Both the position numbers and the translations under genes were made by a program. DNA of 64,000 bases from JBOCEF01 sp047610385. GTDB taxonomy: Bacteria; Pseudomonadota; Alphaproteobacteria; Rhodobacterales; Rhodobacteraceae. Of the stretch, positions 22,977 to 32,303 are shown in pieces (the stretch's first letter is position 1; every line of letters starts with the position of its first letter). The notes under the pieces are model-generated. The model saw only the letters and a program-made list of their open reading frames with translations. It did no database searches and was not told the DNA's origin. The DNA lies in the NCBI GenBank assembly GCA_047610385.1, contig JBLGAC010000008.1:1-64000 (forward strand), read 5' to 3'.

Positions 22977-25103
22977 TCACTCGCCGACGATTTCTTGGCC
23001 GGTGGCCTGGTCAACGATCTTCATCGACAGGCGAACCTTGCCGCGATCATCAAAGCCCAGCAGCTTCACTTTCACTTCCTGGCCCTCTTTGACCATGTCG
23101 CGCGGGTTGGCGCCGCGCTCATTGGTCATCTGCGAGACATGCACAAGGCCGTCGCGCTTGCCGAAGAAGTTCACGAAGGCGCCGAAGTCCATGATCTTGA
23201 CGACTTTGCCGGTGTAGATCTTGTTCAGTTCCGGCTCAGCCACGATGGAATTGATCAGCTCACGCGCCCGCTCGATGCAGGCGGCATCCGGGGATGCCAG
23301 CTTGATCAGGCCTTCGTCGTTGATGTCGACCTTGGCGCCCGATTCCTCAACGATGGACCGGATGACCTTGCCGCCGGAGCCGATCACTTCGCGGATTTTC
23401 TCCGGGTTGATCTGCATCGTTTCAATCCGCGGCGCGTGCGACGAGAATTCTTGACGGCCCGAAGACAGCGATTTGCTCATCTCACCAAGAATGTGCAAGC
23501 GGCCGTCCTTGGCCTGCGCCAGGGCTTTTTCCATGATGTCGGGCGTGATGCCCGCAATCTTGATGTCCATCTGCAGGGACGTGATGCCCTTGGCAGTGCC
23601 CGCAACCTTGAAGTCCATGTCGCCGAGGTGATCTTCATCCCCGAGGATGTCGGTCAGAACCGCGAACTGGCCATCTTTTTGCAAGATCAGGCCCATCGCA
23701 ACACCGGCAACGGCGGCCTTCAGCGGAACGCCGGCATCCATCATCGACAGCGAGCCGCCGCAGACCGACGCCATCGACGACGAGCCGTTGGATTCAGTGA
23801 TCTCCGACACCACACGAATGGTGTAGGGGAAATCGGTCGCCGCGGGCAGAACCGCCTGCAACGCACGCCATGCCAGCTTGCCATGGCCGATTTCGCGGCG
23901 CCCGGCACCCATCATGCGGCCCGCTTCGCCCACCGAGTAGGGGGGGAAGTTGTAGTGCAGCATGAAGCGCTCGCGCCAGCCACCCTCAAGCGCGTCGATG
24001 ATCTGTTCATCATCGCCAGTGCCAAGCGTGGTGACCACGAGGCCCTGGGTTTCGCCGCGCGTGAACAGCGCCGACCCGTGGGTGCGCGGCAGGAAGCCGG
24101 GCTCACACGCGATGGGGCGCACGGTGGTCAGGTCGCGGCCGTCGATGCGGCGGCCGGTGGTGATGATGTCGCCGCGAACGACCTCCGACTCCAGCTCCTT
24201 GAAGCAGGTCTTCAGGGCTGCTTCGTCGGCCTTCTGATCGTCGCTCAGCGCACCGGTGATGGTGGCACGGGCGGCGGAGATGGCGGCCGTGCGGACCTGT
24301 TTGTCGGTGTTGCCAAAGGCTGCACGCATGGCAACTTCGCCATGGGTCTTGACCGCGGCGTACAGCGCCGAAGTGTCTTTGGCCACGAAGTTGAACGGCT
24401 CTTTCGCCGCGTCTTCGGCCATGTCGATGATCATGTCGATCACCGGCTGCATCGCGTTGTGGCCAAATTTGACGGCGCCGAGCATCTGCTCCTCGGTCAG
24501 CTCGTAAACTTCGGACTCAACCATCATAACGGCGTCTTTGGTGCCGGCGATGACCAGGTTCAGCTCCTGCTCAGGGTTGTCGCAAAGCTTCTGCATGTCC
24601 TCAACCATCGGGTTGAGCACGTATTCGCCGTTGGCATAGGCAACGCGCGCGCAGCCGATGGGGCCAAGGAACGGCGCGCCTGAGATGGTCAGCGCCGCCG
24701 AGGCTGCGATCATGGCGACGACGTCGGGGTCGTTCTCCATGTCATGGCTCAGCACGGTGCAGATGACCTGCGTCTCGTGGTTGAAGCCCTTGACGAACAG
24801 CGGCCGGATCGGACGGTCGATCAGGCGTGAGGTCAGGGTCTCTTTCTCGGTGGGGCGCGCTTCGCGCTTGAAGAACCCGCCGGGGACCTTGCCCGCTGCG
24901 TAATATTTTTCCTGATAGTGGACGGTCAGCGGAAAGAAATCGAGGCCGGGCTTCGGTTTCTTCTCATAGACCACGGTCGCCAGGACGGTGGTCTCGCCAT
25001 AGGTGGCGACAACGGCGCCGCTGGCCTGACGGGCGACTTTGCCGGTCTCCAGGGTCAGCGTGCGGCCGCCCCACTCGATCGACTTTTTAACGATATTGAA
25101 CAT
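22977..25103 (-). CDS. pnp: Polynucleotide phosphorylase
   Basis: 3'-5' exoribonuclease and degradosome component. 708 residues from MFNIVKKSIEWGG; a 70-codon upstream frame is rejected because the family starts here. Two RNase PH cores, the second with GRRIDGRDLTTVRP, GSALFTRGETQ and GDEDHLGDMDFKVAG, then a KH domain (IREVIGSGGKVIRSI) and an S1 domain (GKVVKIMDFGAFVNFF). Downstream of rpsO, the classic order. Its 229-bp leader holds a hairpin at 25194-25217 that could be a processing or autoregulation site. Confidence 0.97.
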   Translation of the reverse strand: MFNIVKKSIEWGGRTLTLETGKVARQASGAVVATYGETTVLATVVYEKKPKPGLDFFPLTVHYQEKYYAAGKVPGGFFKREARPTEKETLTSRLIDRPIRPLFVKGFNHETQVICTVLSHDMENDPDVVAMIAASAALTISGAPFLGPIGCARVAYANGEYVLNPMVEDMQKLCDNPEQELNLVIAGTKDAVMMVESEVYELTEEQMLGAVKFGHNAMQPVIDMIIDMAEDAAKEPFNFVAKDTSALYAAVKTHGEVAMRAAFGNTDKQVRTAAISAARATITGALSDDQKADEAALKTCFKELESEVVRGDIITTGRRIDGRDLTTVRPIACEPGFLPRTHGSALFTRGETQGLVVTTLGTGDDEQIIDALEGGWRERFMLHYNFPPYSVGEAGRMMGAGRREIGHGKLAWRALQAVLPAATDFPYTIRVVSEITESNGSSSMASVCGGSLSMMDAGVPLKAAVAGVAMGLILQKDGQFAVLTDILGDEDHLGDMDFKVAGTAKGITSLQMDIKIAGITPDIMEKALAQAKDGRLHILGEMSKSLSSGRQEFSSHAPRIETMQINPEKIREVIGSGGKVIRSIVEESGAKVDINDEGLIKLASPDAACIERARELINSIVAEPELNKIYTGKVVKIMDFGAFVNFFGKRDGLVHVSQMTNERGANPRDMVKEGQEVKVKLLGFDDRGKVRLSMKIVDQATGQEIVGE

Positions 25104-25193
25104 TCGGATTTCCCTTTCGGACGGCTCGGCACCCCCTGGCGCCCGCCGCGTCACGCACCCCTTACGGATGCGGGCCCATGTCTTTGGTTCGCC

Positions 25194-25217
25194 TTCGTCC
25201 GAGGGCCCGGGGACGAA
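25194..25217 (-). promoter_or_regulatory. Leader hairpin upstream of pnp
   Basis: TTCGTCC / GGACGAA arms with a 10-nt loop containing GGGCCC, about 90 bp before the pnp start. In E. coli the pnp leader is cut by RNase III for autoregulation; a similar role is inferred by position only. Confidence 0.35.
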
Positions 25218-25332
25218 AACGTGTCGCGTGGCCGACGCGCCATAGTGGGCGAGGTGGCATGGAGCGCGCAAGGCACCCGAAAATGCGCGAGGGGCGCGCC
25301 CATATACGGACACGCCCCCCAGTCGCGATCGC

Positions 25333-25602
25333 TCAGCGGCGGATGCCGAGGCGGGCGATGATGACCTGATAGCGGGCCGGTTCCTTGCTCTTGACGTAGT
25401 CCAGCAGCTTGCGGCGGCGGGCGACCATGGTCAGCAGGCCCCGGCGGCTGTGGTTGTCTTTTTTGTGGCTCTTGAAGTGCTCAGTCAGGTTGGTGATCCG
25501 GGTGGTGAGGATCGCAACCTGCACTTCGGGGGAACCGGTGTCGCCTTCTTTGGTGGCGTATTCTTTCATGACCGCTTCTTTGCGGTCGGGAGTGATCGAC
25601 AT
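25333..25602 (-). CDS. rpsO: 30S ribosomal protein S15
   Basis: Primary 16S rRNA-binding protein. 89 residues starting MSITPDRKEAVMKEYA, the exact family length; includes HFKSHKKDNHSRRGLL and ends QVIIARLGIRR. The start is preceded by GGAGG. It lies upstream of pnp on the same strand. The frame upstream to 25830 is leader, not protein. Confidence 0.97.
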   Translation of the reverse strand: MSITPDRKEAVMKEYATKEGDTGSPEVQVAILTTRITNLTEHFKSHKKDNHSRRGLLTMVARRRKLLDYVKSKEPARYQVIIARLGIRR

Positions 25603-25789
25603 CGTGGGCCTCCTTGGGCTGGTGTTTGAAGGCATGACCCCGTTGGGGACATGTGCGCCATTCGGCCGGGCCGGGATGTCGTCCAGCACGGTCATCGGAC
25701 ACGAGCGCGTCATATGCCTTGGATTGGCAGTGATGTGAAGGTGATTCCGCGTCTTTGCGCAGCCAGAACGACAGTTTCCTGTGAAAACG

Positions 25790-25823
25790 CCGCGGGGCGG
25801 GCTGTTTCCAGCCCGCCCCGCGG
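25790..25823 (-). terminator. Strong hairpin downstream of a sorted-protein gene
   Basis: Perfect 15-bp stem (CCGCGGGGCGGGCTG and its complement) with loop TTTC. On minus it is followed by CGTTTTC, making it the probable terminator of the gene at 25898-26776, ahead of the rpsO promoter region. Confidence 0.75.
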
Positions 25824-25897
25824 TTCGCATGGTCTGTTTAGCATCTTAGCTTTTGCCTGCGCGGATCGGGCCGCCATGTCGCCAGTAAGCGCGCGGA

Positions 25898-26776
25898 TCA
25901 GGCGGCGCGACGACGGCGCGACATCACGCCCAAAAGCCCAAGGCCACCCAGCATCAACGGCAGCGCCGCCGGAACCGGAACCGCAGAGATGGCGCGCCCG
26001 TAGGTGATGTTGTCGATCAGCACCCATTCGCCGCAATTGCCGGCAGAGCCCGGATCGCAGGGGGTCCCGTCGCCACCCGACTCGGCCGACAGCACAAACG
26101 TGTCGGTGAGCGTGAGGTAGGAGATGCCCGCGGTCTGGATGCCATAATACTGACCATCGCTGGCGGCGTTGATCGCGGGCACGCCGATATTCAGATCCTC
26201 GAGCAGCAGGCCAGCGCTGTCATATGCGGCCAAAACCCAGTCGCCATCGTTGGCGCCAAAGTTGAATGCAAAGGATTCAACAACCGTGTCGAATTGAAAC
26301 AGAAACTGGTTGGCGTGGTCTGGCTGGAAAGTGACGTTATTGTAATCCGCCTTTTCCCAGTTGGTCAGGAAGTTCGCCGTAGTGTTGTAGGACTCACCCC
26401 CAGTGTATTCGAGATAGTTGAACCGTTGAACACCCGAACTGAAGAACGTGTTGAAGTCGAATTCCGTCCGCACGATTTCCGGGGTCACGTACAGCGCCGC
26501 AGCCGCGCCGCCGTTCAAAGTGTCGACGCCACTGATGGTCACGCCGCCGGGAGCAGAGATGGAGGTCCGCGCAGTGGTGCGCGGATCAACGTCGTCAGTG
26601 GTGCTCGGAAACGAGACCGGCAGAGCGTCTGTGGCGATCGATTCAAAATCAATCACAGTTCCGCCCAAGATCGCGTCAGTCGGCACACCAAAACCAACGA
26701 TCGGGCTCGCGTTCGACGCCCCGACCAAAAGGACGCTGCCGATCACCCCCGTGATGGCAGCCCTAACGAATGTCAT
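25898..26776 (-). CDS. Secreted protein with VPxPA C-terminal sorting signal
   Basis: 292 residues from MTFVRAAITGVIGSVLL. Signal peptide at about 1-24 (ends SNASP). The beta-rich mature part includes VIDFESIATDALPV and YLEYTGGESYNTT, with one cysteine pair near the end (CDPGSAGNCGEW). The tail AVPVPAALPLMLGGLGLLG plus SRRRRAA is a VPLPA/PEP-CTERM-type signal. Specific role unknown. Asparagine, threonine and tyrosine are enriched relative to cytoplasmic neighbours, as expected for an exported beta protein. Confidence 0.82.
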   Translation of the reverse strand: MTFVRAAITGVIGSVLLVGASNASPIVGFGVPTDAILGGTVIDFESIATDALPVSFPSTTDDVDPRTTARTSISAPGGVTISGVDTLNGGAAAALYVTPEIVRTEFDFNTFFSSGVQRFNYLEYTGGESYNTTANFLTNWEKADYNNVTFQPDHANQFLFQFDTVVESFAFNFGANDGDWVLAAYDSAGLLLEDLNIGVPAINAASDGQYYGIQTAGISYLTLTDTFVLSAESGGDGTPCDPGSAGNCGEWVLIDNITYGRAISAVPVPAALPLMLGGLGLLGVMSRRRRAA

Positions 26777-26895
26777 TGGGCAATCCTTCCCCACACGATT
26801 TACTAAAACACACGGGACGACATTACCGTTGAAGTTCACGAAATGTCAATCTTTCGCCCATGCAAACAGGGTTAAAACAGCACCTTTGGCGCTGT

Positions 26896-27810
26896 TCACA
26901 AGGCCTCCGGGGCTGGAAAAACGCGGCTGGGATGGATCTCACCGGCTTTCCAGGTGCCGATCGCCACCGGTGCCCCGTCATGAGAGGCCCAGACCTCGTC
27001 GCCGTACTCTCCGGCGAATCGGGTCTTGCCAGCGCGGCCCTGGCGCAGATGCGCCGCTGCGACAGCGTCGACCACATGTTCCTCAAGGTCGTTCAGCCCG
27101 GCTTCGGTCGGCAGCAGTTTGGCCAGCTGGTCGGGATCGTCGCGCAGCGCCTCCAGCTGTTCCCAGGTCACGGCGTCAGACAGCTCAAACGGACCGGCCC
27201 AGACGCGGCGCAGCGCGCTCACATGCCCAAAGCAGCCGAGGTCCAGCCCCAGATCGCGCGCGATGGAGCGGACATAGCCACCCTTGCCGCAGACCATTTC
27301 CAGAACCGCGTGATCGAGATCGGGCATGTCGATCAGCGTCAGGCTTTCCACGAACAGCGGGCGGGCCTTCAGCTCCACCTCCTCTCCCGCGCGGGCCAAA
27401 GCATAGGCACGCTCACCATCCACCTTCACGGCGGAGAACGCGGGCGGGGTCTGCATGATGTCGCCGGTATAGGCGGGCAGCGCGGCCAGAATCGCATCGC
27501 GCGTCGGACGCTGATCTGATTGTGCGATCACCGGACCTTCGCGGTCATCGGTGTTGGTCTGCTGGCCCCAGCACACGGTGAAGCGATAGGCTTTCAGCGC
27601 ATCGGTGACATAGGGCACGGTTTTGGTCGCCTCGCCCAACGCGATGGCCAGAATGCCGGTCGCCAGCGGGTCGAGCGTGCCAGCATGCCCGGCCTTCTGG
27701 GCCTGAAACACCCAGCGGACCTTGGCCACCACAGAGGTGGACCCGACATTGAGCGGCTTGTCCACCACCAGCCAGCCGCTGATCGGGCGGCCCTTCTTGC
27801 GTCGCGCCAT
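26896..27810 (-). CDS. truB: tRNA pseudouridine-55 synthase
   Basis: Makes pseudouridine 55 in the T-loop of tRNA. 304 residues from MARRKKGRPISGWLVVDKP. The catalytic aspartate is in GHAGTLDPLATGILAIALG. Typical KVDGERAYALARAGEE and CGKGGYVRSIARDLG follow. Only 34 bp behind rbfA, in the order usual for the nusA-infB block. Confidence 0.95.
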   Translation of the reverse strand: MARRKKGRPISGWLVVDKPLNVGSTSVVAKVRWVFQAQKAGHAGTLDPLATGILAIALGEATKTVPYVTDALKAYRFTVCWGQQTNTDDREGPVIAQSDQRPTRDAILAALPAYTGDIMQTPPAFSAVKVDGERAYALARAGEEVELKARPLFVESLTLIDMPDLDHAVLEMVCGKGGYVRSIARDLGLDLGCFGHVSALRRVWAGPFELSDAVTWEQLEALRDDPDQLAKLLPTEAGLNDLEEHVVDAVAAAHLRQGRAGKTRFAGEYGDEVWASHDGAPVAIGTWKAGEIHPSRVFPAPEAL

Positions 27811-27844
27811 GGGGGCGTCGTCCTTCTTGGTCTTATGGAAAAAG

Positions 27845-28282
27845 TCAGTGTTCGTCGGGCGCCGCATCGCTGGGTGCCGCATCGTCAGGCGCTTCGACAT
27901 CGGCGCGCACGCGGTCCAGGTTCAGCAGGCGTCGCGCTTCGTCCATACGGTCGTAGCTGTCATCGCGCTGAAAGCTCAGGTCCGGCGAGAATTTCATGTT
28001 GACGTCTTTGCTCAGCGCACGCCGCAGCTCACCTTTGTTGCGGCGCAGGGCTTCGATCACCTCGTCGGCGTTGATGCCGCCCAAAGGCAGCACAAAAGCC
28101 GTTGCGCTGCGCAGATCGGGCGTGACGCGGACCTCCGACACCGTGATCGACGCGCGCGACAGCGCATCATCATGCAGATCGCCGCGCAACAGAATCTCAG
28201 CCAGCGACCGGCGGATGGTTTCGCCTACCTTGAGCTGCCGCTGCGAGGGGCCAGCGCCGCCCCCGGTCGGTTTCTTGGCCAT
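27845..28282 (-). CDS. rbfA: Ribosome-binding factor A
   Basis: Late 30S maturation factor with a KH-like fold. 145 residues from MAKKPTGGGAGPSQRQLKVG. Core motifs ITVSEVRVTPDLRSATAFVLP and LSKDVNMKFSPDLSFQRDDS match the family. The tail is acidic and repetitive (DDAAPSDAAPDEH). It is separated from infB by a hairpin at 28334-28357, so it may have its own promoter or be expressed by read-through. Confidence 0.93.
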   Translation of the reverse strand: MAKKPTGGGAGPSQRQLKVGETIRRSLAEILLRGDLHDDALSRASITVSEVRVTPDLRSATAFVLPLGGINADEVIEALRRNKGELRRALSKDVNMKFSPDLSFQRDDSYDRMDEARRLLNLDRVRADVEAPDDAAPSDAAPDEH

Positions 28283-28333
28283 TGTCCGAGCCCTTTGCAA
28301 AATGCGCCCCCTGTGGAGGCTTTCAAAGACAAA

Positions 28334-28357
28334 GGGCCGCCCGTCGCCGGGCGGCCC
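28334..28357 (-). terminator. Hairpin downstream of infB
   Basis: Perfect 9-bp stem GGGCCGCCC / GGGCGGCCC with a 6-nt loop, 22 bp after the infB stop. On minus TTTGTCTTT follows. Probably reduces or stops transcription into rbfA-truB. Confidence 0.65.
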
Positions 28358-28378
28358 CTGTTCAGCGTTCCGACAAGA

Positions 28379-31300
28379 TCAGAGCGTGCGCTCGATCTCC
28401 TCAGTGGTGAAGATTTCGATGACGTCGCCGGGGCGCACATCTTCGTAGCGTTCAAAGGCCATGCCGCATTCCTGACCGGAACGGACCTCATTGACCTCAT
28501 CCTTGAAGCGCTTGAGCGTCTTGAGCTTGCCTTCGTGGACCACCACATCGTCGCGCAGCAGGCGCACACCGGCCGATTTACGCGCCACGCCTTCGGTGAC
28601 ATCGCAACCAGCAACGTTGCCGACATGAGAGACCTTGAAGACCTCTTTGACCTTGGCGTAGCCGATAAAGGTCTCGCGGATTTCGGGGGACAGCAGGCCA
28701 GCGGCCGCAGCCCTCACGTCATCAACGAGGCTGTAGATCACCGAATAGTACCGGATCTCCACACCCTTCTGGTGCGCAGCTTCGCGGGCCGACGCGTTGG
28801 CACGGACGTTGAAGCCGATGATCGGGGCGCCCGACGCTTCGGCCAAGGTGACGTCCGATTCCGTGATGGCACCAACGCCGGAATGCAGAACCCGCACCCG
28901 GACCTCGTCGTTGCCAATCTGCTCCAGCGCCTGAACGATCGCTTCGTTGGAGCCACCGACATCCGATTTGACCACGATGGCCAGTTCGGACATCGCATTG
29001 GTGGCCTTGGCCTGCGCCAAAAGCTGATCGAGCGAGGTGCGCGACCCGGCTGTGACCTGCTTGTCGCGCGATACGCGCTGACGATAATCAGCTATTTCGC
29101 GGGCGCGGCCTTCGTCTTCGACCACGTTCAGCACGTCGCCAGCTGAGGGCGTGCCCTGAAGGCCCAGAACTTCGACCGGAACCGAAGGACCGGCCTGTTC
29201 GACGCGCTCACCCTTGTCGTTGATCAGCGCACGCACGCGGCCCCACTGCTCGCCCACGACAAAGATGTCGCCGCGCTTCAGTGTGCCCTTCTGGACCAGG
29301 ACCGTCGCGACAGGGCCGCGGCCGACGTCCAGCTTGGCCTCGATCACTGCGCCTTCGGCGTAGCGGTCGGGGTTGGCTTTCAGTTCGAGCAGCTCAGCCT
29401 GAAGCGCAATGGCCTCCAGCAGCTTGTCGAGCCCGGCGCCGGTTTTTGCCGACACCTCAACATCAAGCACGTCGCCTGACATCGCTTCGACGACGACCGA
29501 ATGCTGAAGCAGTCCGGTGCGCACCTTTTGCGGGTCTGCGCCGGGCTTATCGCATTTGTTGATCGCGATGATCATCGGCACGTTCGCGGCCTTGGCGTGG
29601 TGGATCGCCTCGATCGTCTGGGGCATGACCGAATCATCGGCCGCGACCACCAGAACCACGATGTCCGTCACTGAGGCACCGCGGGCGCGCATCGACGAGA
29701 ACGCCGCGTGGCCCGGGGTGTCGAGGAACGTGATCAGCGCACCGTTGTCCGTCGTCACCTGATAGGCGCCGATGTGCTGGGTGATGCCGCCTGCCTCGCC
29801 AGAGACCACGTTGGCCTTGCGAAGCGCGTCCAGCACCGAGGTCTTGCCGTGATCGACATGACCCATGACCGTGACGACGGGGGGCCGGGTCTTGAGATCC
29901 TCAACCTTGTCGGCTTCGGTCTCAATCGCGGTTTCCACGTCTGAATCCGACACACGGACCATGCGGTGGCCAAATTCTTCGACCAGCAGTTCTGCGGTGT
30001 CCGCATCGAGCGTGTCGTTGATGGTGACCATCACGCCAGAGTTGAACAGCGACTTGATGACGTCAGCAGCACGTTCCGCCATGCGGTTCGCAAGCTCCTG
30101 CACTGTGATGACGTCGGTCACCTTCACGTCGCGCACGACCTTCTCGCGCTCAACCTGATGGCCACCCTTGCGCTTGTCGCGCTCCGCCCGGCGACGCATG
30201 GCCGCCATGGAGCGGTGACGCCCGCCCTCATCACCCGACGTGGCGCGGGAAATGGTGAGCTTGCCTGCACGGCGGCCACGATCATCGCGGCCAACGGCGG
30301 TGCGCGGTTTGCGCTGGTCGTCGCTGACGGGCGCAGGTGCGCCGCCGGGCGTGCGGCGACGCGGGGCCGTACGCTCTTCACCCGGCTCGGGCGGCAGGCC
30401 CGGCTCAACATTGACGGGGGCCTTGGCACCGGCGGGACGTGCCCGGGCAGCCTTGGCCGCCTCAGCGGTCTTTTTCTTGGCCTCAACCTCCGCAGCGCTG
30501 GCGGCTTCCGCCTCCTCACGCTCACGGCGGATCAGCGCCTCTTTCTCCTTGCGCTCACGGTCATCTTTTTCGGCGCGCAGGCGGTCCAGCTCATCACCGC
30601 GTGCGCGGGATTCGGCCTCGGCGCGGGCACGACGAGCGCCTTCGTTGCGCTTGGCCATTTCCAGCGCGCGACGACGGCGATCAACTTCCTCGGTCGACAG
30701 ATTCTGACCACCGGCGCTGCGGGCAGGGCCAGCTGCGGCGGGCGCACGGCCCTTGTTGGCATCGCCGGGGCGGCTGCCGGGACGTGCGGGACGCGCACCA
30801 GCGCCGGGCACGGTGGCACGGCGTGCGCCGCCATCGGCCTGGGGTGCGGTGCGCGGTGCCGCGGCCTTGACCACGGTTTTGGGCTTGAGGACCGGTTTCG
30901 GCGCATCTGCTGCGCGCGAAATGATCTTGGGTCCGGGCGCAGCCGGGATCAGCGGTGCCGCGACTTTTGCGGGCGCCGTTTTGGCCATAGGCTCTGCCTT
31001 GGCAACGGTCTCTGCCTTGGCAACAGGTTCCACCTTGGCAGCAGACTCTGCCGTGGCAGCAGCCTCCACCTTGGGCGCGGGCGCCTTGGCGTCTGCCGCA
31101 GGCACCGCGCTTTTGGCGGGGGCCTCGGCCTTGGCGACGGCATCAACCGGCGCTTCGGGCGCAGGCTCTGCAGCCTTTTCGGCCGCGGCGCGGTCGGCAG
31201 CCTTCTGGGCCGCGATGGCGCGTGCCATGCGGATGCGGCGCTCTGCCTCTTCGGCTGAGACCGGCGTCACCACTTTGCCTTTGGGCGCACGGGCGCGCGC

Positions 31301-31531
31301 AGCGGCCTCGGGCGCTTCGGCCTCGGGGCGCTTTTCAGCCGGGTCGACCGGGCGTGCGCCACCAGCGGGCGCAGTGCCCGGCGTGATCACGCGTTTGCGC
31401 TTGGTCTCAACCACGACGGATTTCGACCGGCCATGGCTGAAGCTCTGGCGCACCCGGGTAGGTGTCCCGCCAGCGCCGCCTCGCGCACGCAGGTTACCGC
31501 CCGATTTGTTGTCGTCGTCCGTATCGCTCAT
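28379..31531 (-). CDS. infB: Translation initiation factor IF-2
   Basis: GTPase that places initiator tRNA on the 30S subunit. 1050 residues, longer than the ~890 of E. coli because of an extended N-terminal ~430-residue low-complexity region rich in Ala, Lys, Arg and Glu, with degenerate VAKAEP-type repeats. G motifs: GHVDHGKTSVLDAL, DTPGHAAF and INKCDKPGAD. C-terminal domains with GYAKVKEVFKVSHVGNVAG follow. Its ATG overlaps the ylxR stop (ATGA), indicating translational coupling. Confidence 0.97.
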   Translation of the reverse strand: MSDTDDDNKSGGNLRARGGAGGTPTRVRQSFSHGRSKSVVVETKRKRVITPGTAPAGGARPVDPAEKRPEAEAPEAAARARAPKGKVVTPVSAEEAERRIRMARAIAAQKAADRAAAEKAAEPAPEAPVDAVAKAEAPAKSAVPAADAKAPAPKVEAAATAESAAKVEPVAKAETVAKAEPMAKTAPAKVAAPLIPAAPGPKIISRAADAPKPVLKPKTVVKAAAPRTAPQADGGARRATVPGAGARPARPGSRPGDANKGRAPAAAGPARSAGGQNLSTEEVDRRRRALEMAKRNEGARRARAEAESRARGDELDRLRAEKDDRERKEKEALIRREREEAEAASAAEVEAKKKTAEAAKAARARPAGAKAPVNVEPGLPPEPGEERTAPRRRTPGGAPAPVSDDQRKPRTAVGRDDRGRRAGKLTISRATSGDEGGRHRSMAAMRRRAERDKRKGGHQVEREKVVRDVKVTDVITVQELANRMAERAADVIKSLFNSGVMVTINDTLDADTAELLVEEFGHRMVRVSDSDVETAIETEADKVEDLKTRPPVVTVMGHVDHGKTSVLDALRKANVVSGEAGGITQHIGAYQVTTDNGALITFLDTPGHAAFSSMRARGASVTDIVVLVVAADDSVMPQTIEAIHHAKAANVPMIIAINKCDKPGADPQKVRTGLLQHSVVVEAMSGDVLDVEVSAKTGAGLDKLLEAIALQAELLELKANPDRYAEGAVIEAKLDVGRGPVATVLVQKGTLKRGDIFVVGEQWGRVRALINDKGERVEQAGPSVPVEVLGLQGTPSAGDVLNVVEDEGRAREIADYRQRVSRDKQVTAGSRTSLDQLLAQAKATNAMSELAIVVKSDVGGSNEAIVQALEQIGNDEVRVRVLHSGVGAITESDVTLAEASGAPIIGFNVRANASAREAAHQKGVEIRYYSVIYSLVDDVRAAAAGLLSPEIRETFIGYAKVKEVFKVSHVGNVAGCDVTEGVARKSAGVRLLRDDVVVHEGKLKTLKRFKDEVNEVRSGQECGMAFERYEDVRPGDVIEIFTTEEIERTL

Positions 31532-32175
31532 GCACCGTTCCTCACCTCGATTACGTCGAGGTCCGTTTCATCATGCGTCGCGGCGCAAGGTCTGAACCCG
31601 GAAAGCCGTTTCGCCTCGCGCAACACGCGCAGCGTCACGCCGCCTCTATCAAGAGCGGCGTGTATCACAAATTCGCGGCCGAAAGCCAAACCCAATTCGG
31701 TGCTGTCGAGACAACGGATGATCCCCGCCTCTCCAGCCATGGGCCGCAGCTTGGCCTGTCCCTGGTCAGATCCGTCCCGCGCGCCGATCAGCGCGCCGAC
31801 TGGACCCTTCTTCAACCGGGCCTTTACCTTCTCGAAGCCGGTGACCGCAAGCCCTGCCTTTCTGGTGAGGGACACGGCCTCAGCCGCACGGGCGGCCAAA
31901 AGGGTCTCGAGCAGCTCCGCCAGACCGTCCGGCACGATGGCCTGGGCCTTGGCAGCACGAGAGAAAAGCCGCTTCTTCACAGCCGTTTCAATCGCATCCC
32001 GGGTCGAGGTGACCCAGATCCCACGACCTGGCAATTTCTCTGCCAGATCAGGCGTCACTACGCCGTCGGGCGACAGCACGAAGCGGATCATCATGTCGGT
32101 CAGACCACTTTCACCGCTGACAATGCAGCGGCGTTCAGGGTCGTCCTTATCGGTCCGTCGTCCGCCGCGCGGCAT
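31528..32175 (-). CDS. YlxR-type RNA-binding protein (DUF448, with C-terminal L7Ae-like part)
   Basis: 215 residues from MPRGGRRTDKDDPERRCIVSG. The N-terminal YlxR domain has RRCIVSGESG and LPGRGIWVT; the C-terminal half (LARKAGL-like TRKAGLAVTGFEKVKARL, GALIGARDGSDQG) resembles the ribosomal L7Ae fold. Such proteins accompany nusA and infB throughout bacteria, and a nucleic-acid-binding role is inferred. AGGAG precedes the ATG. The end overlaps the infB start. Confidence 0.9.
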   Translation of the reverse strand: MPRGGRRTDKDDPERRCIVSGESGLTDMMIRFVLSPDGVVTPDLAEKLPGRGIWVTSTRDAIETAVKKRLFSRAAKAQAIVPDGLAELLETLLAARAAEAVSLTRKAGLAVTGFEKVKARLKKGPVGALIGARDGSDQGQAKLRPMAGEAGIIRCLDSTELGLAFGREFVIHAALDRGGVTLRVLREAKRLSGFRPCAATHDETDLDVIEVRNGA

Positions 32176-32256
32176 CTTTTCTCCTGGCACTGACGCATGG
32201 CCCGCATGGGCGGATGCGCCGCGGACCAGTTGGCCCACGTTAAGCAATATAGGGTG

Positions 32257-32290
32257 GGGCCGCCATGGGGCGAATCCCCGTCGGCGGCCC
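32257..32290 (-). terminator. Nested hairpin between nusA and ylxR
   Basis: Outer arms GGGCCGCC / GGCGGCCC enclose an inner GGGG / CCCC stem. No T-run follows on minus. May be an attenuator or processing site inside the nusA-infB operon. Confidence 0.45.
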
Positions 32291-32303
32291 GGATTTCATG
32301 GGA

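Noticed and set aside
22890..24683. 597-codon open frame on plus, opposite pnp
   Set aside because: Antisense shadow of pnp in GC-rich DNA; the product is histidine/arginine-rich low-complexity with no family motifs, whereas pnp on the other strand is unmistakable.
25104..25313. N-terminal extension of PNPase by 70 residues
   Set aside because: PNPases begin at MFNIVKKSIEW; the extension is leader sequence with hairpins.
29966..31258. 430-codon open frame on plus, opposite infB
   Set aside because: Mirror of the repetitive IF-2 N-terminal coding sequence; glycine/cysteine/arginine-rich with no domain.
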